NCBI RefSeq assembly: GCF_023343835.1
Contig: NC_064437.1
Location: 50,046,972-50,110,971, forward strand
DNA from: Lagopus muta
Lineage: Eukaryota; Chordata; Aves; Galliformes; Phasianidae
Length of the DNA: 64,000 bases
Direction: 5' to 3'
This document shows positions 24,587 to 37,292 of the stretch, piece by piece (the first letter of the stretch is position 1; every line of letters starts with the position of its first letter). Under the pieces are notes generated by a model. It ran no database searches, was not told where the DNA came from, and saw only the letters and a program-made list of their open reading frames with translations. Both the position numbers and the translations under genes were made by a program.

Positions 24587-27500
24587 TATATATTCTACGT
24601 AAACATGAACTGATCTACGAATGTCCCTTGCTCAAATTAGAAAACAGCCTCCCCTTGAATTACTGCTTTCTAAGTTTTGGACTTAGGTCTAATGTAAACA
24701 TAACATTCATTACTCATTATTCATTTGCAGTGAAAGTTTTATTTCTGTTCTTCTACCCCAACTATGCAGTGCTTTGCACGTCTTCAAGGCTGAACCTCTA
24801 AAACATGTGCATTCATCCTGGAGAAAGTCTGCTGAGAGCAAGGATAACAGCAGCTGTGGTAAAGCTAATGCAAGATAAGAAATGCTCATGGCTGTGTGTA
24901 CCCTTTGCTTGTGTTATTTTTATTTTAAACAGCATTGACCTCAGTTCTTCAGGGCAACATTTCCCAAGTAGTACTGTCAGCCTGTAGACCAATGGCATTA
25001 GTCCTGATTCTTTTATAATTCACTGCTTTTGGGGGAAGACAAGGATGATGGCTGATTATGGATATGCGTGCTTCTCCTTATCCCTACGTGCCCCATGGAG
25101 GGAGAACTGTAAAAGAAAGCACAACGGAAAAGGAAGGCAGCCAGCTGGCCTTCACCACTGTCCCAGACAAATTCAGCCTGACCTTGAATCCTGAAATAAC
25201 CTGCCTGCCTATTACTGTTAGACTGGAGCTCAGGCATGCGTATCTTTATTAAAAGTAGGTCAAGATAACAGAGTGAAGACAAAAGAGAGCAGGTCTGCTC
25301 ATTCTGTGAGGCTAATGAACAGGTTATATTTCTGCTAAAATAATTCTGAAGGTATTAATTATGTTATGAAAATCTTATATCTGAGACTTGATGAATGGAT
25401 TTTTTATTGCTTCTGTCATCGATCAGAGTGTTCTTGGTCATTGTATGGGCACCTGATTCCAGGCAAATGATTCCAGGCAAGGTAGATGGATATGGATGTA
25501 GTGTATCTAGTAATTTATACACAGGTATATCTAGACTAGATAATGATCTAGAACTTGTTTGGTTCTTCCCTGTTTTCTATCTGGAGATTACAGTATAGTT
25601 GTTATTGTGCACAAGGTATGTTATTGCTGCCAGTGAGGCAAGGGGCAGAGTACTGCTAATTATTTTTTTGTATTTTTAGTGTAGAATTGCAAGGCAGAGT
25701 AACATCCCAGTGTTTTTTGAGACATCTTGTTTCACTCAAGATCATACTAGTTTTTCTCTCTCTATACAGAAGGCATTTTCTTGGGTTGTAGGACCCAAAG
25801 GGGCTGGTAACCTATGGTTTTTACTTAATAAGGAGAGATCCCTTGGTAAAATATTAGCAGTTTGGTTTTGTTTGTCAACTGCATCATCACTGGTATCCTT
25901 TTTCTTGTCAGTGGTGACTGCACCTTCTCTGCTTTAAGAGGTGATTATTGGAGAATATTTAAAGCTGACGAATAGGGAAAATTGCACCTGTGGCTGAGGA
26001 GGCAATGTGAAACTCTTTACCCTTAGAAAAAAAAGAGTGCTCTGGCACTATGGTTTTATCTTTCCTTCGAGTTCAAGTAATGTATCCTTCTGTTCAAGCC
26101 TTATTATGGTTGTTTTATGAAGGACACTAAAAGCCTTCATGATGGCAAATCTTAAGACCGAGGGTGTGAAGTTTAGAAACACTTTAAAGTAGCTGAAACA
26201 CTCTTTTGTTTTCTGACCGTTTCAAGCCCTCTCCTTTTGCTGCAGGCCCATGATTTTAGTGAGGAAAATATCTGCTGTATCTTCTACAAATGCCTGTAAA
26301 ATGTATTTTAATTACAACTTCTCTGATGAGAATAGAGGTAAGAAATCTAAGTGTTCTCTCTATGCTTCAATTGCAAACTATAATATTTTTGAGTTTTTAT
26401 TGAGCTTTTTAAAGCTATTTTTCTACTTTTGGAATTAGTTTCACCTTTTTTAATCTTTGTCCTTTTAAAAACTTGTAACTTTTGTACTTTGTGTGGAAAA
26501 AAGTCTTTGTGCTAATGGAGTTATGTGGGCTATGAAAGAAGAACTTGATGGTCTTAGTACAGGTGGAATGGCAACACCTTAAAACCACCTCACTTCCCTT
26601 TTTTTCTTAACAAACAATCATTACCTTGATTTGATATTTGTTACAAGCATAAGGATACATATACTAAACAAAATCTCTTACGAAGTATATCACAGGTATT
26701 TTTAATCAGGCTTTTAGAAATACTTTTAGTTTACTCATAATGTAAAATATATTCTGTTAATTTACAAGAGTAGGTGGGAGGTAACTTATTTCTTTCATTA
26801 TAATCTCCACAAGGAGATGAGACATATAAATGCTACTTCTCCTTAACAAATAGAAATTTGGACTAGAAGTCAAGAACTGTTGCTCAGCAACTTGAGATCT
26901 GGTAGGTGTGTGCACTCTAACTTTCTTCTGGTGCTGGAGATGAATTGGGCTTGAAGGGGAGCTTCTTGAAATGCGAATTGTCTGTCTCTCTCCAAATGAG
27001 TGTACACAGTGGAATACTCCTTTGAAACTGTACTGATTTTTAGAGGCAAATCAGTTCCTGAAAAGACACACCAGGATGCTGCCTGAGCATTGGAAGCCTG
27101 CTTTTACTCTTTTCTGTTTGCCCTCTCTCACAGAAGTAGTGACGACTTACTAATTTTGAGGAACTGAAAACACAAGTGTAATCACCAGACAAGCTTTTGT
27201 GTAGTTCAGAGGCCTAAATATGATAGGAAGACTATTGGGAGGACTACATTTCTGCTGCATCAGCTTTCAAGGGGAAGTTTGACCTTTACAGCAACTCAGT
27301 ATGCTCTTTCAGACTTCAAGATAGTAAAAAGATGTCTCTGAGAATTGTAAGGCTGGAAACTCTGGACCTACAGAAACTAATATTGCTTCAAGGGGGGGGA
27401 TGATTTTGGCAATAAATACTATCCAGAAACTTCTTATGCAGAGGTTCATGCTATGACGGTCTTGTAAGCAAGGAAAGCAACCTGAGGAGTGAAACAGATT

Positions 27501-28595
27501 CCAGGATGAAATTTTGCTTACACATGGAAATGTGCCAGAGAAAACCCTTCTCAGTAATTATAGTTTCAACAAAACTGGTTATTCTGAACTAACTGTTCTG
27601 GGAAAATGCCAAGTATAGACAAGCATTTATAGACACAGGTCTATCACTTTGCTCACCCAAGCTGTAATTCTACAATTAGCATTCTGTTTGCCTTCTTGGT
27701 GGCTTTGCTTTGTGTATTGTTACAGTTTATCAATCTAAAAGGCTTTTTGCGCTAACTTCAAGACCTGCCATGCAAAGGTCATAGAAACTTTCTTCAATTC
27801 TTGCAAATAAGCATATTTAAATCAATTGTGAGGCCACAACAACCAAAGCAAGACCTTCAATCCTATTATAATTTAAGTATAGTGTATATGCTATTTAAAA
27901 AGTGTCTAATTTGATGTGGCAAAATGGATCTGGAAGGATTTCTCCAACTTCAGCAGTGATACAAATGAGAACATGTGGCTGAATATGTTTTTAAAAACAA
28001 CTCTCAACCAAAAATGCTCATCTTTTTAGATTCCTAATTTCTTCAGTGTCACATTATTTCAAATTGTCAAGAACAGAAACTTTTGCTATTTTATTAATTT
28101 TTACTTATTTAGCTTTTATTTTCAAGCATGTTTTCACTTTTTGAATAGTCTCTTGGAATATGTTGTTGAATTGTTTTATTCCCACAAGAAGTGATAGTAT
28201 GAGAGGAATGCTGTGTATGTTCCTCATATTCTGCTCAGAGAGAATGCTCCCTCTCTGAAAACATTTTACTTCCAGTGCTGCTTTTTCCTGTTCTTTCCAC
28301 CTATCTTCTGTGTCATGAGTGTGCTCAGCCCTACTCTGGCATGGATTGTTTTGTTTGCAATCCGGGTGGTCAAGAGGGGAAAAGGAATCTGTGTGTTGCC
28401 TTTGTGCTTTGCACAAATGTAGAAAAAATCATATTCCCTCTCTGAGGAAAATCAGTTCGTATCCGTTGTGACTGGTACAGTTTTCTCTGCCATTTGCAGA
28501 GTGGTGTTGCAGCCGGCTCGATGTATGTTGCTTGGTGTGCTTTGCTCACTCTGGCACAACAGAAGCTTTTCTCTAAGAGATGACCAATGTACATA
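24587..28595. other. gene-poor unique sequence
   Basis: Nothing beyond AT-rich unique DNA was recognised. A 15-bp-period duplication of GATTCCAGGCAA lies near 25452-25480. A pyrimidine-rich acceptor-like tract ends at about 25769, but no matching donor or open frame supports an exon. Confidence 0.65.
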
Positions 28596-29051
28596 GGTCA
28601 CACTGAAGTAATCCTTCCTATTTTCATTGAAGCTACAACAGATACAACACTTTTTCAACATAGTCATCACCATTAGCTATGTGTTTTCACCAGCAATGAA
28701 AAAGAGCTGCATGCTGCACTTGTCAAAGTCTGCACTGCTGAAACACCACCCACTGCCTCATTGTGCTCACATCTACTGTTTGGTCTCGATAGATGTTCAG
28801 CAAGCTTCAGTGAGTGTCAGTGACTTTTTTTATGCATGGAAGAATTCAGTGACAGGCCTTTACTTCAGATACGCTTCTATGTCAGATACCACTCTGTCAG
28901 ACTGCCCCTATGCTGTCATCTGTCACACAGCAGCAGAGTGTAATGGAATATTGGTGGGAAGGTTCAACCTCTACAGCCATACCAGCAACATCCACTTCTG
29001 ACATCATGGGCCAACTTAATAAAATAGGAGGCATAACTTTCAGAGCAGTCT
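28596..29051 (-). mobile_element. mariner-type DNA transposon (copy 3), further deleted
   Basis: This is the third copy of the family, in the same orientation as copy 2, bounded by TA at 28594-28595 and 29052-29053. It is about 456 bp, some 80-90 bp shorter than the others. The main loss is just inside the left end, where the ACAACAGATACAA block joins directly to TTTTTCAACATAG and skips the segment containing ATTTGCTGTC in copy 2. The right end keeps the AATAAAATAGGAGGCAT block and a decayed terminus (GAGCAGTC). Antisense open frames of 124-127 codons here are by-products of the element. Confidence 0.83.
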
Positions 29052-32000
29052 TAATAAACAGCAGGAAGCATTATATAAATCAGCAAGAGAACATTTCTCA
29101 GAGCTGCTTAGCTTTTCAACACTGGCTGTTTTTGGATTTCCTGATGCTTAGATCTAGTGGAATCTTCCATTTTATTTTCTTTGTACTTAAAACACTTGTC
29201 ACTCTATGTGCCACATCTTCAAAGATACTGCTTTTTAAGAAAGAGAAAAGGTCATCTGAGAACAGGACTGCTGGAGTTATGCTCCTTTTCTGACAATAGC
29301 TAAGTGTGTGGGTCTTGGAAATGGACTCTGAACAGAAACAAACATGAAGTGGAAAATTGCTCTTAAAATCTTCCAAATGCTTTTCAAACTGTGAATGTTG
29401 ATGGAGCTGCCAGCATAAATATGACTGTTTAATTTTAAATACAATCAAATAATATCTTCTACTAATCTTGGACAACGCTTTTATTTTTAACTTTATTGAG
29501 AGAAAAGAAAAAAACAACTCAGCAATTCCAAAAGAAAAATCTTGAGAATCTTTGTCATTTTAGCTAAAATGTACAGATATAATTAAATGGAGGAGGCTGG
29601 CAAAGCTGAATTCCAATGAAGACCATAATCACATCTAGAGAACTCTGTTCAGGAAGCTGATTAGTGAATCAAAATGCAAATAATTTGCAATCTGCATAAT
29701 ATCTTGAACTATGTGATTTAAGGGAACTCTGCTGAAAATATCCATAAAACATTCACTGTGTTTGCATTTGAAAACGTGTGGTTTGTAAAAGGATTAGTGA
29801 ACCAAAGCAGAGTGGTGTGATGTCTCTGGTAGAGGGCAAGCTGTTTCTGTGAGCCTTTGTGTAGGCTCTGTGTGGATACAAGTTTGACTTCACAGGCCTG
29901 TGCCTGTTCTCTCACATAAAATTGAATTCACTGTACTCGGAGTCCTTGGCTCACAGCTCTCCTGAGAGACCTCAGCAGACCCAAAGGGTTTTGTTTCATT
30001 AGAGAAATCTGTTCAGGTCTTGTAAGTGGGGTTATGGGAATAAATGTCTTTATTTCCCCCCACCCCCTTACCCCAATGTCTTTTGTGGAGTGAATTACAG
30101 CAAGCAAGGATTGTCTTCTCAAGATTATTCAATGGTTACTTATCCATGGAGTAAGCGAATTATCATTCTAATCCTTAATATAAGGTTTTCCCTATTTGCT
30201 GTCTCTTATGTATGCGAAGCTCGTTTCAGCATTGCCCTCAAGTATTGTGACTCTGGGATGGGTGCAGCTCTTCATCCAACTCTGCCGTGGCTTTCTCCGT
30301 GTCTGAAAGTCAAGGCTACCCACTTTGTTTGTCTCTTGTTCAGTGGTTGTAACATGTGAGGTTGGTTTTATCAAGAAGTGTGGACTGGATTAAAGCCCTT
30401 ATTTAACTTTCTAGAGTGTATATTGAAACTTGTAAAATTGGAGTTGAATTCTTTTAAATCTTTGACTGCTGATTAGTGGGCGCATTAGTAATAACAACAC
30501 CCAAATCCCCTGTTATTTTGTACTTTGCAAGTTAAAAGTCAAAAAGAAAAATTAAGATGACTAATGCCTAAGAATACTGTCAGCCCACCTCCATTGGTCG
30601 CTATCCCCTCTTCAGTGTTATCTCAAGTCCTTTGTGTAGGCACCAAATGCTGTACGTCTTGTTAGCTGTACCGCTCACTGGGCAAGAATAGGTACATATA
30701 CATAGATGTGTACAAAATAAAATACAAAATGTATCAAGAAAATGAATTTCTTCTTCAAAAATACTAAAGGTATATTAATAAGGCATATTAACTAATTTCA
30801 TGCTTCTCAGAAGTGCCAGTTCTTCTTTATTCAGCACCATTGTACAGACTACTCCTGGAAGTCTTTTGAAAACTGACTCTCTGGTCATTCGTTTATTACT
30901 GTGCTGTCTCCTTTATTAGTAATAGCCTCTAAAATCCTGAGCAGTACTGCCAGTAAAGTACTTGGAATGCCTGCTGCCTTATACTGGAGAAGGAATGTGA
31001 TCAAATTCAGCTGTATTCTGGGCATGGTTAATAATATTCTTTCTCTGAATATTGTAAAAATCTGTATTAGTGTTTTAATGTAGTGGGAAGAGACTAAAAG
31101 AAGCCAAAGGTGGAAGAAGCTTATGTAATCTTAACAATGAACTCTGTCGTTGTGAATCAAACTCTGGTTCTGCCAAAGTCACCTGGGAATTTTGCCATAG
31201 AAACTGCCACGTTAGATTTTCTGCCAATACATGAAACTAGTTGAAATTTGTTCTAGCCTTTATTTGTTTATTTTAACAAAAAAATCCTATTCAAAATTCT
31301 TCTCATGAAGGTTGACAATTATTGTTCTGAGTATAACTAATTTCTTAAACAAATAGAAATCTCAGTAAATGAGCATGAATGTGTTACCATTTATTTGGAA
31401 AATGCTACCTAGCATTGGGACCAAGGGCCATGCGGTTTCCTGCCACAGTCTAAAGCAGTCAGTAGTGGGTACATTGGGCAGAGCATTCTACAGTCATCAG
31501 CTTGCTTTCAGCCTTCTGTAGAGCCTGGGATATGTTTATACAGGAGAGAAGGGAGACCTGAAAAGGAACTGCTCATGAGATGGAGTACTTGCCTTTCACC
31601 CTGGTAAATATTACTGTGCTTGCAGATCTCCTAAGGAAGCTGCAGGGATGCAAATTAAACTGTGCTGTTGTTACCATAGCTTGGTTTCTTTTGGGTAGTA
31701 GGATTGTGCAAAGCACAGCTCTGCTCATTCATTTGTGCTCCTCTTGGTTTGGTATTTCCCATGCCAGTAAAGAGCTCCTGCTGTAATGAGATACTGATCT
31801 GCATGTTTCTGAAATCTCACTTTGATGGATATTTAACTTGTAGCAATAGTTACTGGTATTTAACTGAACTGCACAGGCTGAACTGAGATCTGCAAGTTTC
31901 TGGGAGAGGTCACAATTTTTTTCTGAATGCTGGGGAGAATTGGTTGTCTGATGGACAACCAAACTGGAGAAGCTCAGAGTAGTTTTACTGATACGGTAAG

Positions 32001-35000
32001 CAGTCTGGGTGGAAGACCATGTGTTTTAGAAATACAGATTGTACTTAGTACAGTGAATGGCTTAACTTATAGGAGAAAATGACTGTGGCTTGAACAGAGA
32101 TACATTGACTTCAAGATCATCACATGTGTATTCAAGTCACTTCAGTGATTAAAAAGGAGACCCTTCTGATCTTGCAGTGTGCCCTAGATCAGGTACAAAG
32201 TCTGAGTGGCATTGTTTGTGCCACAGGAGGTGTTCTCCAGCTTCTGCTTGTCCATCTCCTGGACTAGGTACAGTCACGTCAACTTACAAAATGAGTTATG
32301 CTGTTAGTTGTTTTCTGTTGCTTTTCTTCTGTTTGTTTGATTGTTTTGTTTTTAGAATTAGGGTAACTTAAGGCTGAAAGAAACACTTTTTTCATGCTTG
32401 GCAGAATTTGCTGGTTAAAAGCTATTCACACAGGGAACTTGCTGACAGTCTTATGAAGAGCTTTAAGTAGGAGGCAGAACAAAAAAGCTTACTGTACCAG
32501 CTGAAGCACGTATAGAGAAATCAAGTTATTTTATTAGAACATGTATAACAGCTGATTCTGCAGAGCATGTGGGTTTCACAGAGACCTCACTGCATCAGCT
32601 GACAAATTCTAAATGTGATTTTGTATTTTTAGTTACTAATTGATTTATCCTACTGGGAAGTGCATTATGATATTTTTTCACATATTTATTAAAAATAATA
32701 CAAAAATGTCAAACTGACTTACAGAAGGATTATAAGCTTGTTTAAAAACAAAGAATTAAAGCCTATTGCCATTAAGATTGCAAAGCCAATCCCAAAGGTG
32801 TTTGGGGTCTCTGCCTCACTGGGATGCAGGAGGAGGCAGGAACTCAGGGACAGGGCAGCAGTTGGAAGGCTGTGCTTGGGTAGCTGTTAGAGCCTCTGGG
32901 GTGCTTGGAAGAAAGCTAGAATCTGTGAAACTTACATAAGGTGATGTATCTGCAAGTTTGTCTGCAAAGGTCTTATTCTTTAATTCCAAAGTCTGGTTTA
33001 ACTGAAGTGTAACAATTTGAGTGTACTATTATTTCCTTGACCTGTTCTTGAAGAAGAGCATAATAATCCAGAATATATAAACATCCTGCATGCCCTTTTC
33101 CAATTATAAAAGCAGCTTCTGCTCAGAAGTTATGCAGATCCTTTTGGAAACTTTCCTTTCCATCAGGAATACCAGAAGAATAGCAATGCATAAGATCTTC
33201 CTTAGAGGCAAATTCTGATCGTTTCAGATGAGAGGAGACAAAAAGTGTCTGGAATAAAGAACACCCATGAATAATTCATTTCTTGATTTAAATAAATGAA
33301 CGTTCATGGTTACATTTTAATTGATGAAATTTGTTTTCAATACAAGGCACTATGAATAGCTTCACAAAATCTATTTGCTCATATAATGCAGTGGAAGCAA
33401 GATGCACAATTGAAGCTCTGCTTCCTACTGGATCCCAGGTGACTGTGCTGTCAGCTGGCTCTCCAGATGGCACAGATCTTGAGATGACGACAGACTGGTT
33501 TATGGAGTGGAAAGTGTAATTACTATGTTAACAATGCATAATGTTGAATTTCTTGGTACTAAAGTTAGAGCAGTTGAATCATGCATTAGTAAAACTTCTT
33601 CCAAACAAAACAAAACAAAAACCCAACAACAACAACAAAAAATAACCACAAATATTTGAAGAATGGCTTCAGTGAAAAGGAAAAAAAATCATGTTCTTCT
33701 CAAAAGAGTTTTTTCTCTTTCTCCTTCCTATCTGTATGCATCAGAAATAACAAGCTATGAACAGAAAAAAAGATTCCCATCCAATTCTCAACTTTTTCTA
33801 TAAATTTAATTTTGGACAAACCCATCTGAAGAAACTCGAAAAGAATTAAAATGGCAAGAGAGTAGAAAGCATAATCATTTGAGACACCTGTACCACCCCC
33901 TTAAAGTATTAATTTTGAGGTACTGACAGAATGGGTCTTTCATGACTCAGGACTGCAAATACAACCTGTGATGCTACAACTTCCTTGTCACCCAAGGAAA
34001 TTCTTAATGCTTTTCTAATCTCTTCAGCCCTTTTGAAATTGTAGATCTACTATGAAGTGATTTGTCACGAAGGCAGTAACAAATATGATTTCCCAACTGT
34101 GTGTGTGATGTGGATACTTAAAAGCATTAATTTTGATTTGTGGGATTGAGTGTGAACTCAGCACGTCCATGGTAATGTAACAAGGGCAAGCCATAATGTT
34201 GACCTTTGAGCGTGTTCTGTATGTGAAAGGAAGCATTTTCTCTTCTTGTCGCTACTCCTGTTCCTGTGGTCTTGAGCTCTCTGTTTGAAGTTATGGATTT
34301 CTTCACCAGCTTATGTCCCTGAAACACAATTGATGAAATATTTGATAGCCTAAAACCACTTTATAATCTCTTTTGACTGAAAAAGCAAATTTACATTGAT
34401 CCATCTGAGACTTTTTCTCTGCTTCTCTAAAGAAAAAATAATTAGGGGGTGCACTTGAAACTTGAGATGATGACACATACTTGTCCTTTAATTGCTACCT
34501 TAATTGTGTTTTTAGGGCAGGATATTGAATTTGGAATCTCCATGTACATGTGAGTATGGTTTGTCCTTGGGATATGACAGTTGCTGCCTTATGAAGCATG
34601 TATGAAATACATATGGCAGAAGGTGGTGGTAAGCATAGTTCTGTCAGATGCCACACAGCTTGAGGGATTAATAACAATAACACAAAACTGAAACTGTGTG
34701 TAATGAAAGAGAAGTTCTGTAGCTTTCACATAATCTTCAGCACAGTTTTTAGCACAATGAGAACATGCAAGCAATAAATTGCAATGGCCTGTCTCACTGC
34801 TCATTTTAGAGCAGTTCAGGGCTTTAGCTAAACAAAAGACCATGGGCATTCTCTTTTTAATCCCTTTTCTACTTGGAGCAACATCTGATAGAATATCTGT
34901 CCTTATAGAAGCCTATAAAATAGGAAGAAATAAGGATCACAGTTTTCCTTGACTAGAAAAAAATATCTAATTAGAATGTTTTTCCTTTGTGTCTTCTTAC

Positions 35001-35339
35001 TGAGTGCTAAGACTTATTTGCAAAAGCATTTTTTGTTACAAAAGTGTCCCAGTGTAACTAAGCAAAATGTATTCTTTCCCTCGTCCTTTTATTTCAGTAT
35101 CTTCAGTACCACTGGTTTGCATGAAATTCCTTTCAGATCAGGCTGCTGATCAGTTCAGTGTGATACAGTATATTTTTCACACACTGAAAAATGTTTTTCT
35201 ATTTGAAATTGAATTTTTGTCTGTGAGCATATGCGTTTCCCCAGCTGCTGCTTTGCTCTCTTTAAACATTTTGACTTATGACAGTTTCATTCTTATAATT
35301 GCTCTGTCTCTGCTACAGAAAAGAGGCTGCTGTTTACTT

Positions 35340-35894
35340 TCATTGTAGACTCTTTTTTACTTTTATTGGAATAAATATACATGGGGGCTCTGGGTGACAA
35401 AAGAAAATCACTGAAGCGATGGTCTGATATTCTGCTTGTGAAGTGTACAAACAGCAAATGCCAGTGACCCCAGTAGTTGCCCTTGTAGCTGACAAACAGA
35501 CTCTGCCAAATTGTGGCATAGTAGGGGCAATGTACAGGGAAACTGAATATTGCCATATCCACTTAAATGTAACAATATGCACTGCCAGTGGGCATGCAAT
35601 GAGGTCTAGCTCAGAGGCCTTGTTGGTCTCCAAAGTGATAGTGGCAGTCAAATTGTTTTGATAAAGACTGTATCTTTTTATGATTTTCTTATAGGCAAAA
35701 TGCCATACATGCCAAATGTCTCTTGTGATATCTGAAGGAGGTATGAAGTTAGCAGGGTGCTGCGACAATAGCCATGCCCTTGCTGTATGTGATACTTCCT
35801 TCTCTGTGCTGAACAGAGCAGTGTGCCGTGCAAGCAGCACCAATTTAACCATATTTTGATATACATTTTTTTTTCTTAGAAAATATAGCTTCAC
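35340..35894 (-). other. longest non-repeat ORF, unassigned
   Basis: There are 184 codons from ATG to stop on the minus strand, beginning MKLYFLRKKNVYQNM. Apart from the pentanucleotide array it is the longest open frame in the window. I see no domain, signal peptide or motif that I can name. The minus strand carries CCAATAAAAGTAAAAAAG near its 3' end (plus about 35356-35374), a polyadenylation signal close to an A-rich stretch, so a decayed processed retrocopy is possible. In the opposite direction a 72-codon frame overlaps it (35443-35661), so strand choice is not settled. Chance remains a good explanation in AT-rich DNA of this length. Confidence 0.2.
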
Positions 35895-37240
35895 TTTAAA
35901 TGCTCAGAGAGTTTAATCATAGTAGAAAGCATGAATTTAGCAAGCTCTGTGGCTTCCAATGGGTGCCATTGTAATCTGGAACTTCATGGAAAGCAAACTG
36001 CTCTCAGTGTTTCAGAGCATAAAAAACAGCAGTCACACAAGTGCACATTTAAAGTTCAAGACGTGCAGAACTTTTTTTTTAGAAGGTGTTCCACTCACTG
36101 GAATTTCTTTGAAGAACCTTAAGGCAGCATCGCGTTGAGCATATGGCCACTATGCAGCGTTTTACAGGAAAACTGGTCCTGCATGTTGCATGTTGGTTTG
36201 TCCCAGATGACAGTTCCCTTCTGAACTTCTGTAAGCTTTCTCCACCAAGTGGTTTCAACCCTCTCAGTACCAATTCTGTTGAAGGAAGTGATGTTTCCAC
36301 TCTTCATCCAGAAAAGTCAAGTGCCTGTGACAGGTGCCTGGCAGGTTGGCAGAGAACTGTTGTCTTTCACAGGTAAAATGGTTCTGCAGTTTGTCTCCTT
36401 ACCTGCTGGTTGCAATGGGTTATATTGCAACGTGTTCTGAATACACTGATTAAACTGCTAACCCTTCTGGAAAGGGAGTAAAACATGCTTGGATATTGGC
36501 AGGATATTAATCTGTGTATCCACTCATAGAGAGCCTTAATCCATGCAAAGGAGAAGATCTTTATGGCACGGGTGGTAAGTTAACGCTGTTTTTTAATAAT
36601 TGCAAGAAAATATTCTAAGGTTAGTAGCATGTACTAATGTAAAAATTGTATTTTGTATGTATTTATGGAAACAAGAAGAAATGTTGTCATGAGTATGTTT
36701 GGTATGTAGATGATTCTTTGACACCAGGGCTGCCTGCAGCCCTCGTGTGTAAACTGCCTAATAGTCAGCACCAAGGCATTCTGGGTCAGGTCAGAATCAG
36801 CTCATGAATCCAGTTCTTCACACCCAGAACTACATTCCTGTGTTTGTGTCTTCTAAACAGACCACCCATTGTATTGATCTGAGCACCGATGCTGTTAGTC
36901 ACACCACTGAGAGATGGTTGATTCTCTATGAAACCATGGGGCTTTTCACCGAACCAAAAGGATATACATCCCTTCTCCAAACTAAGGCAAATTTAAGGCT
37001 GCTTAGTTATATGCACTCTGCGTCTAAAGACGAGAGTCAGAGAAAGAGGAAGTTTGATTCCACAAGACTGTCTTCACCCTATGGACACAGAAGGAACTGA
37101 CCTGAGCTAGTGCTGGTTGCTCAAGTCAAAGGGATAATGCTACTGTGCAAGTCAGGATATTACTGAATGCATGAAAAAGTGGAAAAAGTTAATATTGCTT
37201 TTAAATAGGTCTACTCTATAGAAAATCAAGCAGGGGAGTT

Positions 37241-37292
37241 AAAAAAAAAAAAAAAAAAGAAAAAAAGAAAAAAGAAAAGAAAAAAGAAAAAT
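37241..37292 (+). repeat. A-rich purine tract
   Basis: Eighteen A are followed by AAAAAG, AAAAG and related purine-only units over about 52 bp. No retroposon body was recognised on either side, so it is called simple sequence. Confidence 0.9.

Noticed and set aside
28627..29293. ORFs of 124 and 127 codons on the plus strand
   Set aside because: They run antisense through mariner copy 3 and its flank; the family alignment explains the sequence.
36372..36470. Minus-strand segment between CCTTTCCAG and CAGCAG|GTAAGG
   Set aside because: About 60 bp with one open frame; too short to distinguish from chance and no partner exon.
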